From Symbiodinium natans (Eukaryota; Sar; Dinophyceae; Suessiales; Symbiodiniaceae), in the NCBI GenBank assembly GCA_905221605.1, contig CAJNDS010002557.1:817169-881168 (forward strand): a stretch of DNA of 64,000 nucleotides. Direction: 5' to 3'. A program made the position numbers and the translations under genes. Positions 53,946 to 64,000 of the stretch are shown one piece after another. Position 1 is the first letter of the stretch; every line of letters starts with the position of its first letter. A model generated the notes under the pieces. That model ran no database searches, was not told the DNA's origin, and saw only the letters and a program-made list of their open reading frames with translations.

Positions 53946-56900
53946 GAGTCGGGGGTCGCTGACCAGTCACAGCTAGTGGTGATGATTGTGAAGGGCTTTT
54001 TGGGAGCCTCGGTGCTGCACCTTGGAAGATGCTTAGGGTTTAGGGTTTAGGGTTTCGGGGATGGGGGATCGGAGGGGAGGGTGGGTGGCGAGGGGCATTC
54101 AAGGTCAGTCCCCCCCAGAACACAAGAGCCTTTGGCCCCTGTCGTGGATGTGTCTGAACCCTGAGCCCTAAACCCTAAACCCCAAACCCTAAACCCTACA
54201 CCCTAAACCCTAAACCCTAAACCCCAAACCCTAAACCCTAAACTCGAAGGAAGCAAGCTTTTTGAGGTATTTGCCCCGAAGCTTCCTGAACGGCGGGATG
54301 GCTCTGGGTGCCCTGACTTTGGCGGCAGCCCCTGGGCTGCTTTAGAGGGTTTAGGGTTTAGGGTTTAGGGTTTAGGGTTTAGGGTTTAGGCTTAGGGTTT
54401 AGGGTTTAGGGTTCAGGGTGTAGGGACGATGAAGGCTGCGACATGTAGGGTGTTGGGTTTTAGGGGTTTTATAAGATTTAGAGCCTATGGTTCATAAGGG
54501 TTTAGGGTTTGGGTGACTGAGTTGGGGTGTCCAGACTTCAGGTTTCTGTGGCCTTGGCGTGCACCTCAACTGCCTTCAACACCAAACCCTATGCGCTACA
54601 AACCCTCATCCCCCAATCGCTCCCTACGCCCTCTCAGCCTTCTAGGCAGCCAATCATGGAACTCCCAAGTGTTCCAGAAAGGGCTCATTGACGATTTAGG
54701 ATGCTCAACAAAGCATTGCTTCTGCTGAGGAACAATAGGTTGCTGTTTCTTCGGATCTAAGGCAAATGTAAGATTTCCCGGTAACCCGACCCCTTGAACC
54801 CTAAACCCTAAGCCCCCGACACCTCGCTGTTCTGGTATCCCGAAGCCGCCGAAGCCCTGAACCCTAAACTCTAAACCCTAAACCCTAAACCCTAAACCCT
54901 AAACCCTTGCACCGCAAAGCCCTATCAGGGACCCCTGAAGTCCAGGTCTGTGCCCTCGCCATCGTTTGTATTCGGCAGTTGACTCTTGGGCGGAGGTGAA
55001 GGCATGGTCACCTTAAACCCGAAGCCCCAAGCCCCAAACCCTCCTAAGCCCTAAGCCCTGAGCCCTGAACCCTAAGCCCCAAACCCTAAACCCTAAACCC
55101 TAAACCCTAAACCCTAAACCCTAAACCCTAAACCCTAAACCCTAAACCCTAAACCCTAAACCCTAAACCTTAACACAGCGCTTAGAGCCCCTGACATAGA
55201 GTCTTGGTCGGATGTTCAGAAGGTCGTGCGAAGGGTTGGTCCGGGGCCTTGCTACACTCAAAGCTGCTAAAGGAACTAAAGTGGAACGACAGGTTTAGGG
55301 TTTAGGGTTTAGGGGTTAGGGTTTAGGGTCATAAAAGTCTAGGGCCCTTATAACGGCAGACACTTCTAACTTACGAGGGGATGATGGGGTACCCTCCTGA
55401 CGGCCCAAAGGATCGATTGCGCAGATCGGGTTCTGATCAAGCGGACGATTTCCTCCACGCAGACCCAGCAGACATTCATGGAGGACGACTGGAAAGTTTG
55501 GGCAGTAAGGTACACTCTAAACCCTATTTATAAACCCTAAACCCCAGCCCCGAACCCAGGCTTAGCGAGCCGGATTGAAGGTGTGGGGATTTTGGTCATC
55601 AAGTAGCTTTGATCTTGAATGCCAGAATCCCAAACGCGCCGGCAGTTGGCCAGGTTTTAGGGTTAGGGCTTCGGATAGCGATTTCGATTGCTGCTTGGGC
55701 CCATACCCCGCTGATGCATAACGCAAGAACCCATGGACAGCAGCACTGTGGACAGGCATGCGCCGCATCATGTAGCAACTGGAGCACACTTTCAAGGCTG
55801 GTTTAGGGCCATTCGTGTCGTCTGTTTGGGGCGCGGACGTAGGGGTTTTCGAGGGTCCGGTTCAGCGAGCCTCCACTCTACCAGCCCAAAACCCTTTCCC
55901 ACCCCGACACCCGGAAGCCTCATGGACCCTTCCAGCCCCCGAAGCCCTAAACCCGACAACCCTACTCCCTACAACCCTGGAACCCCCAACCCCTAAAACC
56001 TTATCACCCCTAAACCCTAAACCCTAAACCCCAAACCCCAAACCCTAAGCCCTAAACCCTAAAAACCCTAAACCCTAAACCCTAAACCCTAAACCCTAAA
56101 CCCTAAACCCTAAACCCTAAACCCTAAACCCTAAACCCTAAACCCTAAACCCTAAACCCTAAACCCTAAAACCCTAAAACCCTAAAACCCTAAAACCCTA
56201 AAACCCTAAAACCCTAAAACCCTAAAACCCTAAACCCCTAAACCCCTAAACCCTAAACCCTAAACCTAAATAGCCCTAAACCCTACGCATGAGACCTCCG
56301 AACCCACCGAAGGAGGGAATTGGGCCCTTTGGCGTGCCGTCCTATGGAGATTTGGCCGAGGTGGTGCTGTTCTTAGTAGTAGAGTAGGTAACCTTTAACC
56401 TCTTTGGGTCAATATAATTCCCCTTAAAATCCCAAAGGTTAACCTTTAAAAACCCTAGGTACTGGACAACTAAGTGTTCAGTCCCCCCCCACCCCCCGCC
56501 GGGGAAAAACATTCAAACACTTTTGGGGTTTAGGGTTTAGAGTTTAGGGTATCTACGAAGAGGCTCTGAAAGCCCCCAAGGACATGAGTCGTTTTGGGGT
56601 GCAGTCGGGAATCCGGCTGAGCACGACCTGGAGTTGTATCCGGATTCCATCTCCATCGCACCTCCGGTCCTGAGAAAGGCCGACAATATTACTATATATA
56701 TATATATACACATATACATATACATATATATATATATAAATAAAGCATATACATACACACACACACCCTACACACACCCTAAACGTCCCTACTCGAAACT
56801 TTTGTTGAGGGGCCTGCGTATGTCACTAGTGGCGACCCTCCTGGAGTGCACGCGGCGCCGAACGGAAGGTGGCCCTGGGAAAGAAAGGACGTGACCTTGT

Positions 56901-59900
56901 TGATGTCTCGGTCGCAGCCTCACAGGCCAGGGCGCGCCTCCAAAGAGAGAGAGAGAGAGAGATCAAGGGCATTCGGGGGGGGCGGGGGGATAGAGGTTTG
57001 TTTTTTGCGGGAGTATCGGAGCTTGAGCATTCCTTGGTTTAAAACTGTAGGGGTTGCAGGGCTCAGTGCTACTGTGCTTTACCCTATAAGCCCTGAACCC
57101 TTGAAACTCGAGCCTGATAAGCCCTGTAAGCCTCAAGCCCCTAGACCCTATGAATTCCCTTAAAGCCCAGCAAGCCCACCTTATAGGCCCTAAATGACCC
57201 TAATCCCTAAACCCTAAACCCTAAACCCTAAACCCTAAACCCTAAACCCTAAACCCTAAACCTTAAACCCTATGAATTCCCGTAAAGCCCAGCAAGCCCA
57301 GCTTATGAGCCTTGGATGACCCCTTGGCAGGTTGGCTTCTGTGCCACCTACTTCGTTTTCGTGAGCGCCAACGTGGTGGAGGTCTCAAGCGGACGTTCAT
57401 GTAACCCCATAAACCCTAAACCCTAAACCCTACACCCTAAACCCTAAGCCGAATCTGGGGTGTGGGGCTTGAGGGTTTAGGATTTTCAGCCCAGGAAGCC
57501 AATCTTCGGTCAGGAGTACGTCGTTGAGGAAAGCCCTCTCAGCCCTACAAAGCTTCATAAACCCTATAAACCCTCAACCCTAAACCCTCAACCCTAAACC
57601 CTATCAGCCCTACAAACCCCCATAAATGCCTTTTTCACCCCATGATAAGCACGATGATGGACCCTAAACACCCTGAACCACGTCTTCCCCCAGTGAGTTT
57701 CGGATGGGGTGTATGCCTTCAGCCCCCGCCTAGAGCCAGAAATTTGAGGGGCCGAAGGCCTTAGCGACAGAAACCGAAGCTAGACCAGCCCATGGTCGCT
57801 TCCCTGCTCCCTCAGATCGGTTTAGGGTTTAGGGTCCACAAGTTAAGACGGCTTTCAAGCAGCTTAGGAGTTGCAGCTTTAAGGTGACTAGGAGGTCGTT
57901 CCAGGGTTTAAGGGTGGAGGAGCTGCGGGGGATTAAGGAGTTTGGGTTCTGGAAGCTGAGGGTTGAGGGTTTAGGAGCCTTCCAGTAGGCCTCCAACTCC
58001 TCCCACCTCACTCTCACTCCGGCGTTGAATGCTCCCAGAATGCCAGCACCTAAAGCCATGCCATCATGGCGTTCCCTGGACGCCGTGAACCCTGGGGCCT
58101 TTGTCATTGTAACGTAAGTCCCCCTAAGTCCTGGCAGAGATGTCTGCCCCAAGAAACACTCAACCCCCCCTTGTTTGCGAAGCCCACAAGACCATCCCCT
58201 TTCCTTGCACCCTCAAGCCCTAACCCCCACCCCACCCCTAAACCAGCAAAACTCAACACCTCAAATCCTAAGACCTCTCCTACAAACCCTAAACCCGAAA
58301 CCCTAAACCCTAAACCCCTAAACCCCTGAACTGGGAAGGTCATCGGAACACTGGCTGGCTGCCGGCACGTTGTCTCACAAGGCCACAACCCTGAGCCCTT
58401 TGACTCCTCAACCCTGAACTCCCTAAACCCTAGACTTCCCTAAGCCTTAAAGCCTAAGCCCTAAACCCTAAACCCTAAACCCTAAACCCTAAACCCTAAA
58501 CCCTAAACCCTAAACCCTAAACCCTAAACCCTAAACCCTAAACCCTAAACCCTAAACCCTAAACCCTAAACCCTAAACCCAGCCAGGGCTCTAGGTTTGG
58601 GCCGAAGCCCTCAAGTTCCTCCGGATCTTGAGCCGTTGAGAGTGTAGACTCTCTAAAACTGGGGGCCTTGAAGATAGGGTTTAGGGTTTAGGGTTTTGGG
58701 TTTTGGGTTTTGGGTTTTGGGGTTTAGGGTCTACGGTTTAGGGTTTAGCGTTATAGGGTTCAGGCTCAGGCGTTGGTGTCTAGAGTTCACGAAGCCCCGC
58801 AGTCCCGAACGACAACACCTCTGAAAGCTAAAGAGGGTAAATTCCCTTTCCTCTCTTTATAGTAAGGCTCGAGCAGCCAATTCCATCAACCCTCATGGCG
58901 CTGAGGTCCCTAAGCAAGGTTGAGGGGTTGAGCGTCCTCCTCTACACCTTCCAAACTGTCCAGGCTCTTTGTGTGGTCTTCTGGCGCTGATGTGGCTCCC
59001 ACTAGCCCAGATTCGTGGGCTCAAGCACCTGCCCTCCGGCACCGTTGCGAGTTCAGGGGTGTAGGACTCACAGGGTCTCCATTTGGCATTTTTTCTACGG
59101 GTAGTTGAGGGCCCATATCAAGGGACCATGTAACTACCCTAAGATTTTTCTGAGTTCCACGGAGGTCCCTTCGCCTGGCTTTCTATTTCAGCGACCTGCT
59201 TCCGCATGTTTGCTTGGGGTGTTGCAGCAGGCTTAGCTTGTTCAACGCGTGTTCATGATTAGCGGCCACACTTGATCATAGACCCGTCTTACAAACAGAC
59301 CTTCAAGCTTGCAGCCTCAAGCCCGTTGATGTATGCATAAAGAAGACATTTGTGGATCATGGGGGTCGAGCATATGTGTAGACACATGTTGTTATATGAT
59401 CGATTCCCCGATTGAAGTCAAGCCTTCTCAGAGGGAGGGTTCGTAGATGTCGGACTTCAGAATGTTCAATGTTCTTGCTGACGTAGAGCCACCTTGGCAA
59501 CCCACTGTTTTGCTCTAGGTCTAAACGTATCGGGCCATTTTGGGGTCGGTATGGTACCTTCCTCATACTTCAGATTCTGTACCCGAAATGCCCCACCAGC
59601 TAGATCAACCCTACATCCTCTCCGTTTAGGAGGTTTGAAGCGCACCAACCTAATCCCTAAACCCCTAACCCTGTAGACATTTCACCGGGAGCCTCCACTA
59701 AACCCCTGTATTTCCCAGCCCTACTGTTGGGAGCCATGATGCTTCGACGCACAACCGCAAGCTAAACCCTACAGCCAAGATCCAAAACCCTCAGTTCCAA
59801 ACTCGAAGAACTAGTTTCGGTTTTCAGGAGTCGGGGGTGCAGGCGCATGGCTCATCAATTTAGACTATATAGTAATAAAAATAGGAATAGTCATAATTAT

Positions 59901-62430
59901 CATCCGTTGGTTTATAGGGTTTGTTGAGACCTATATCTTGGGTTTCTAGGGCTTACAGAGCTTCTACCCTGTGACGATTTCATGGTGGCGCTTTTCCTCT
60001 GCGCCCTTCATATACTGCTTCTATCTCTATTTATATGTACACTTACAACCCGCAGCATAACCTGTCCTGGGGTGCGCTTGATAGGGTTTAGAGGGTTTAG
60101 GTGAAAGTCAGGTCTACGATGAATCTCGTGGCAGACCTGTGCATCGTCCTGGGCCTTGTGCTAATCCTGAGCTTTTGCTTCGATATGTGATTCTGATTGC
60201 GGTCTTCGTGGCCGTAGTACTCACCTGCGCCAAAAGTAGGGTGCAGGGTTTAGGGGTTCTTAAGGATTAGGGCCTTGGGAAAAGTTGGGTTTGAGTATGT
60301 GGGGTTCTCTCATAGGGCTGGGGTTTCTGCCCTTCTTTTGGAGGGACTCTTTATCAGGGTTCGGTGATAAAAATAGGTTAACAGTCTAACGCATTTTGCT
60401 CAGATCATCTCGTGAGTTCAAGTCCTGGTTCTACCCGTCTATGGGGCGTTTGGACCCCAACCCCTATACATATTCAGAACCTGCACGCACCCCAAAAAGG
60501 TTGACTGCACCAGCGGAATTCTTCGTAAGCAAGCAAGTAACCTTTAATTTGCTTCCCTTTTCGAAAGCATACATCCCTCAGAATCCGGAAGCCGAAGTTC
60601 GTCTCCCTTGCGCAGAGTTGCATCCCGAAACCCCTAACCCTAAACCCTAAACCCTAAACCCTAAACCCTAAACCCTAAACCCTAAACCCTAAACCTAAAC
60701 CCTATGTAAGGACCGGAGCTTTCACGCACCTGTCAGACACCTCGCCCGTGTGGGGCCTCTTCCGCTGGGCACGCTACTCGGGCCGACCAGGAAGACTCGA
60801 CCCTGAAGCCCTCAAGCAAGAAACTCCCAAACAAGCCCTAAACCCTAAACCCTAAACCCTTAACCCTTAACCCTTAACCCTAAACCCTAAACCCTAAACC
60901 CTGAACCCTGAAACCCTAAACCCTAAATCCTAAACCCTAAACCCTAAGATTTTTTAGAGCCTACACCCTGAAACCCTAAATGCCTCAAGCCTTACGCTCC
61001 GAATCCTGACACCCCCCAACCACGAAATCCCAGGCTCTCCCAGGTTTCTTTCAGAAGTCTCTCCAACAGCCCAAAAAAGCGCTCTTTTCCCTAAACCCTA
61101 AACCCTAAACCCTAAACCCTAAACCCTAAGCCCTGAAGCAGCCGAAACCTTGATTGGGGCACTTGAACTCGAGAAATCCGAAATTGGTTTTTGATTGTGC
61201 CTGCAGGTACTCTAGTCTAGGACCCAGAGAACGCCCTTATTCCTTTTTTTGGGGGGCTTCGGTGCCCTGATATTCCCCTTTATTCCATAAAGGGGTACCC
61301 TGGTAGTTTAAGGTGCCGCCCTCATGGCTTCTGGAACTGGGGGTGTCGCGCTCCCTGAGCCTGAAGTGTCATTCCCCCTTTCCCCCTCCCCTCCTCCCCC
61401 ACGCCGAAACCCTAAACTCCAAACCCTAAACTCCACAAACCCTGAACTGAAACACCCCCCCACTCTCTGGTGAAAGAGAGAATCCAAGGCATGGAGACCT
61501 ACCCCCTTTGCTTGGGTACGGCCCTCTTCGCCTTTGAGGGCATTGGGCTTGTTCTGCCCATGTACGCCGCTCGCCCCAGTGGTGAGGGTTTGGGTTTCAG
61601 GGGGTTTAGGATTATTATTATTATATATAATATATATATATATATAATAGCTTAGGGTTTAGGGTTTTGGGGTTTAGGGGCTAGAGTTCACACATTTGGC
61701 TTGTAGAGCCTTCTGGGCTAAGAGCTGAACAGGGTAGATTCAGGAGCTCCTTGTTGGGGACTTTGGGTAGGGCCATTTGAGTTTTGGGCGCCAAACCAAT
61801 GCATCACCCTTTGCAAGACCGAAGGCTAAACTTAGGCAAGTCGCTACTGTCTGTCGCGATTTTTAGTAATATGTTTTTGAAGGACTGTTTAGGGTTGATG
61901 ATTTGAATATCAACGAACGAGTCTAGGCCTTGGAGGCTTAGGTGGAAACACCTACAACATGGTGGTCTACAAATATGTTTACAGTGTGCTCGGAGGTTCC
62001 GGGTACTTGGTAACCCAACTAGAGGTGTAGTCATATGCCACTTAGAAGCCTAAGAGGGTTATAATTGCCGCGAACCTCCAAGTGTTCCCTTTTCGGGTCC
62101 TAACACTAGACTGTCTCTTCTAGTCCCAACCCCGTACTCCACATGACGAGCAATGGGGCCGGCCATGGTGGCAAAGCATCTGAAAGCTACGCCCTCATGG
62201 CCGACAAACAGCATATAAAACCCCAACCGAGGGGCGACTGTCGCTGTTTATGGTCTTGGGTTTTCGGTCTCCTCCTCCCGAAACCGCTCCACGCCAACAG
62301 TCAGAAGGAAGGCACCGAGCCCGCGCTGCGCCAGAACTTCAAGAGCACCCTCACGTGGACCCTGGAGACTTGGCTGGCAAAGTTGGGTTGCAGCTTGGCG
62401 CTGCTGGCGCTTGCCTTAACTGGGGCCACT
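53946..62430 (+). CDS. Amino-acid transporter of the AAAP/SLC36 type, split gene
   Basis: Short exons with the hallmark segments of proton-coupled amino-acid transporters occur in the right order. 53946-54016: LVVMIVKGFLGASVL. 54267-54338: YLPRSFLNGGMALGALTL. 56316-about 56372: GIGPFGVPSYGDLAEVVL. 57331-about 57400: VGFCATYFVFVSANVVEV. 58964-59047: ALMWLPLAQIRGLKHLPSG. 60112-60186: STMNLVADLCIVLGLVL. 61489-61581: LGTALFAFEGIGLVLP. About 62308-62430: RQNFKSTLTWTLETWLAK. The first two join in phase through a 250-nt GC-AG|G intron to give GASVLYLPRSF; exons five and six join through a GA-AG|G intron. Not all exons were found, for example part of TM2 and everything after about TM6. The protein should sit in a vacuolar or plasma membrane and move neutral amino acids with protons; that is family knowledge. 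Its introns of 0.25-2 kb are packed with TTTAGGG repeats. Confidence 0.65.
54159..54243 (-). repeat. Telomere-like array inside a transporter intron
   Basis: About twelve CCCTAAA-type units lie in the 250-nt intron 54017-54266, which also has three TTTAGGG units near its 5' end. Almost half of this intron is telomere-like sequence in two orientations. Confidence 0.85.
54346..54425 (+). repeat. Telomere-like array (TTTAGGG)n
   Basis: About eleven TTTAGGG units with a few variants begin eight bases after the end of the second transporter exon. Confidence 0.85.
55075..55170 (-). repeat. Telomere-like array (CCCTAAA)13
   Basis: About thirteen almost perfect CCCTAAA units within a transporter intron. 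Confidence 0.9.
55425..55504 (+). CDS. Exon-like segment, hydrophilic
   Basis: GATTGCGCAG acceptor, an open frame with RVLIKRTISSTQTQQTFME and DDWKVWA, then a GGGCA|GTAAGG donor. The sites and composition are convincing, but the hydrophilic sequence does not look like a transporter segment. It might be a loop exon of that gene or of a nested gene. Confidence 0.35.
56008..56285 (-). repeat. Longest telomere-like array (about 38 units)
   Basis: CCCTAAA units, then CCCTAAAA units (seven-base changing to eight-base period near 56165-56230), then CCCTAAA again. It ends about 30 bases before a transporter exon. The switch in period suggests local expansion of a variant unit. Confidence 0.9.
56380..56485. 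repeat. Fold-back element
   Basis: GTAGGTAACCTTTAACCTCTTTGGG at the left pairs with CCCAAAGGTTAACCTTTAAA further right; the outer part (CTAGGTACTGGACAACTAAG) is looser. It lies just after a transporter exon. Confidence 0.5.
57203..57262 (-). repeat. Telomere-like array (CCCTAAA)n
   Basis: About eight CCCTAAA units flanked by a direct repeat of about 35 bases (CCTATGAATTCCCTTAAAGC before and CCTATGAATTCCCGTAAAGC after), so the array is bounded by a local duplication. Confidence 0.85.
57995..58135 (-). CDS. Exon-like segment on the opposite strand
   Basis: On the minus strand TCTGCCAG is followed by an open frame with MTKAPGFTASRERHDGMALG and AGILGAFNAGVRVRWEELEA. It has coding character but no family I know, and it lies within a presumed plus-strand intron. 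It may be a nested gene or chance. Confidence 0.25.
58458..58580 (-). repeat. Telomere-like array (CCCTAAA)17
   Basis: About seventeen almost perfect CCCTAAA units within a transporter intron. Confidence 0.9.
60636..60703 (-). repeat. Telomere-like array (CCCTAAA)n
   Basis: About ten units. Further islands follow at 60836-60950 and 61089-61130. Confidence 0.85.
61205..61310. repeat. Fold-back element, family B copy 3
   Basis: The left part GTACTCTAGTCTAGGACCCAG and the T7-G6 core match copies 1 and 2; the right part ends GGGGTACCCTGGTAGTTTA. Arms are imperfect. Confidence 0.5.
61989..62083. repeat. MITE-like element, family A copy 3
   Basis: CTCGGAGGTTCCGGGTACTT at the left and GCCGCGAACCTCCAAG at the right are diverged forms of the family A ends. 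Confidence 0.6.
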
Positions 62431-64000
62431 ACCTCTTCGCTTCCCCCTCCCTCCACATCCCTGAGCCCTAAACCCTAAACCCTAAATCCTAAACCCATCT
62501 CCATTCTCTCCCTCCCATTGCCCCTCCCCTCCCCCCCACAGCTGGGCCCCTGACGTGCTGAAGCGTCCCTGGGCCTCTTAAATGTGGCCAGAAGACCTGT
62601 GAAGCCCTAAACCCCAAGCAGAACCCGGCCCGTCTGAACCCTGAACCCTATAGATAGAAAGTGCGACTCGATCCTTTGTGGGTCCTAGGGGGTTCGGTGG
62701 TCGAGGCAGTCCTGTGCGCCTTCTTCATCCTCTTCGCTTCAGCACCTGGCTTTGCGAAGTTGGCGATACCCCTAAACCTTAAACCTGTTCAGGGGTTCAG
62801 GCAATGCAGGTCTTTAGGGGGATGCAGGGCCTTACGGGCTCAGAGCACACTAAACCCTAAACCCTACGCCCTAAACTTTCTGAACCCTAGGGAACTACTA
62901 GGTCGCCTACCTCTCTTTCGGCCCGGTGACACGGACCGTGGTGCTGCCGGGGACTTAGCTCCGACGTTCATCCCAATGTAGGGTCCAGGGTTTAGGATTT
63001 AGGGTTTAGGGCAGTTTAGAGCTTGGGGTCGTAAGTTTAGGGCTTATAGGGTTCCGAGATCTCTTGGCGGATATACTAGCTTGAGGAATGTCGGGTTCAG
63101 GGTTGCGGTGCGAAGTGTTCAGAGTTCCATCCAGGCGGCCAGAAGATCGCAAGGACGTCTGGTTTGGTTCTATCAGACTCTCTTGTCACTGTGGGCTTTG
63201 CAATCTGGGCATATGGTGTGTGTTCTGTGCCGCTTTTTCAACCTGGCAAACAGCCCTATAATTCTGTTGAGAAGGATTCCGGCCCTTCCATCTGCATTTA
63301 GCAGGCAGGCGTGAAGCTATGCTGGCAGGTCTCTGACTGGGCAGGCAAATAGGCACGTAAGGGAAATTTCAAAGCTTCCTAAATGACCTGCCATAGTATG
63401 TTCAGTCTTGTCCTTATCGTTTAGGGTACAAAAGAGGCCCACAATTATGCTTTTAACAAAGCTAAACTTCCAAGCATCCAGCCCTCGGAGCGAAAACCTG
63501 TTAATTTTAAGCCTGAACTTGGGGCTTATAAGGTTTTGGGTCTACTTGGAGGTTCAAGGTACTTATTAGCCAATTATAACTGTACTTAGAACTATACTTA
63601 ACAGTCATCATTGGTTAAGAAGTACCATGAACCTCAAAGTATAAGGGTTTAGGATGCTATCAGGTTGGTGAGGATCCGGGTGCTTCAGGTTTGGACTCTC
63701 CTAAAGAATCTCCTGGTCCTAAAGCCTAGAGCCTAAAGCCTAAACTCTAAACCCGAAACCCTAAACCCTAAACTCCTGGTCCTTGACCCTCAGAAGCTTT
63801 CAGCCGCCTCTTTCAGGTTTAACCTCCATGTGGGCGGCGGAAAGCGCGTCGCCGCGCAAATTCTGTAGCCGGGCGCAGATTCAGATGGGTATTTCCCAAT
63901 CTAGTGGTGCCCCTGTTTATACCCCAAACAGAATAGAATCCCCCTTAAAGGGACCATCAACAAGGGTACCGCGGATGGCTTTTGGGACCCAAAGGGGGCA
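62431..64000. other. Stretch without a clearly recognised gene
   Basis: Later transporter exons should lie here or beyond. A plus-strand hydrophobic frame at 62685-62770 (VVEAVLCAFFILFASAPG) is a candidate membrane segment but is not diagnostic. Other content: short TTTAGGG islands, MITE copy 4, and an imperfect fold-back near 63890-63985. Confidence 0.4.
63543..63642. repeat. MITE-like element, family A copy 4
   Basis: TACTTGGAGGTTCAAGGTAC at the left, GTACCATGAACCTCAAAGTA at the right, with an AT-rich 60-base centre. It has the best-preserved ends after copy 1. Confidence 0.75.

Noticed and set aside
60395-60445. GAGTTCAAGTCCTGGTTC, like the T-arm of a tRNA
   Set aside because: The five-base T-stem does not pair properly, and no acceptor stem or anticodon arm could be built around it.

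Overview
The window reads as nuclear DNA of a dinoflagellate. The signs are dispersed TTTAGGG/CCCTAAA repeats, very short exons separated by introns, and splice junctions of the forms GT-AG|G, GC-AG|G and GA-AG|G. Several coding exons also resemble protein families that I know as expanded in dinoflagellates. There is no operon-like or bacterial organisation. One gap of 100 N (31011-31110) divides the window, so the two sides may not be adjacent in the genome.

Layout. (1) 1-16.8 kb holds islands of telomere-like repeat on both strands, small fold-back elements, a 1.6-kb array of palindromes (10057-11697) and microsatellites, with only a few weak exon-like segments. (2) 16.8-31 kb holds minus-strand multi-exon genes whose introns are full of TA/CATA/GA microsatellites. 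One (16836-24695, perhaps starting further upstream) has a Pro/Gln-rich N-terminus and a C-terminal half that looks derived from a CACTA-like transposase. The other (28510-30605) has motifs resembling a SAM-dependent cytosine-C5 methyltransferase fold. (3) 31.8-50.4 kb is a plus-strand block. It has a small coiled-coil ORF, a roughly 269-bp tandem satellite, a region of broken exons, and a giant gene. I reconstruct one uninterrupted frame of about 2,900 codons from 39518 to 48639 by removing five introns of 74-99 nt, all in consistent phase. (4) 50.4-64 kb again holds telomere-like repeats and fold-backs, but they lie in the introns of a host gene for an amino-acid transporter of the AAAP/SLC36 type, whose tiny exons run from 53.9 to about 62.4 kb.

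The most interesting object is the giant gene. In order it encodes a Josephin-like segment (upstream, linkage unresolved), two F-box plus beta-sandwich modules, a Cys-rich zinc-binding region, a PD-(D/E)XK nuclease, a D5/SF3-type helicase, a winged helix, a family-A-like polymerase palm, a C2H2 finger and an RNase-H-fold DDE transposase. Replication, nuclease and transposition functions in one polyprotein suggest a large self-replicating DNA transposon that also carries ubiquitin-system domains. I know of no described element with this set. Related satellite units lie on both sides of it, and a long fold-back sequence lies 3' of it. All domain calls come from reading motifs by eye; no search was run.
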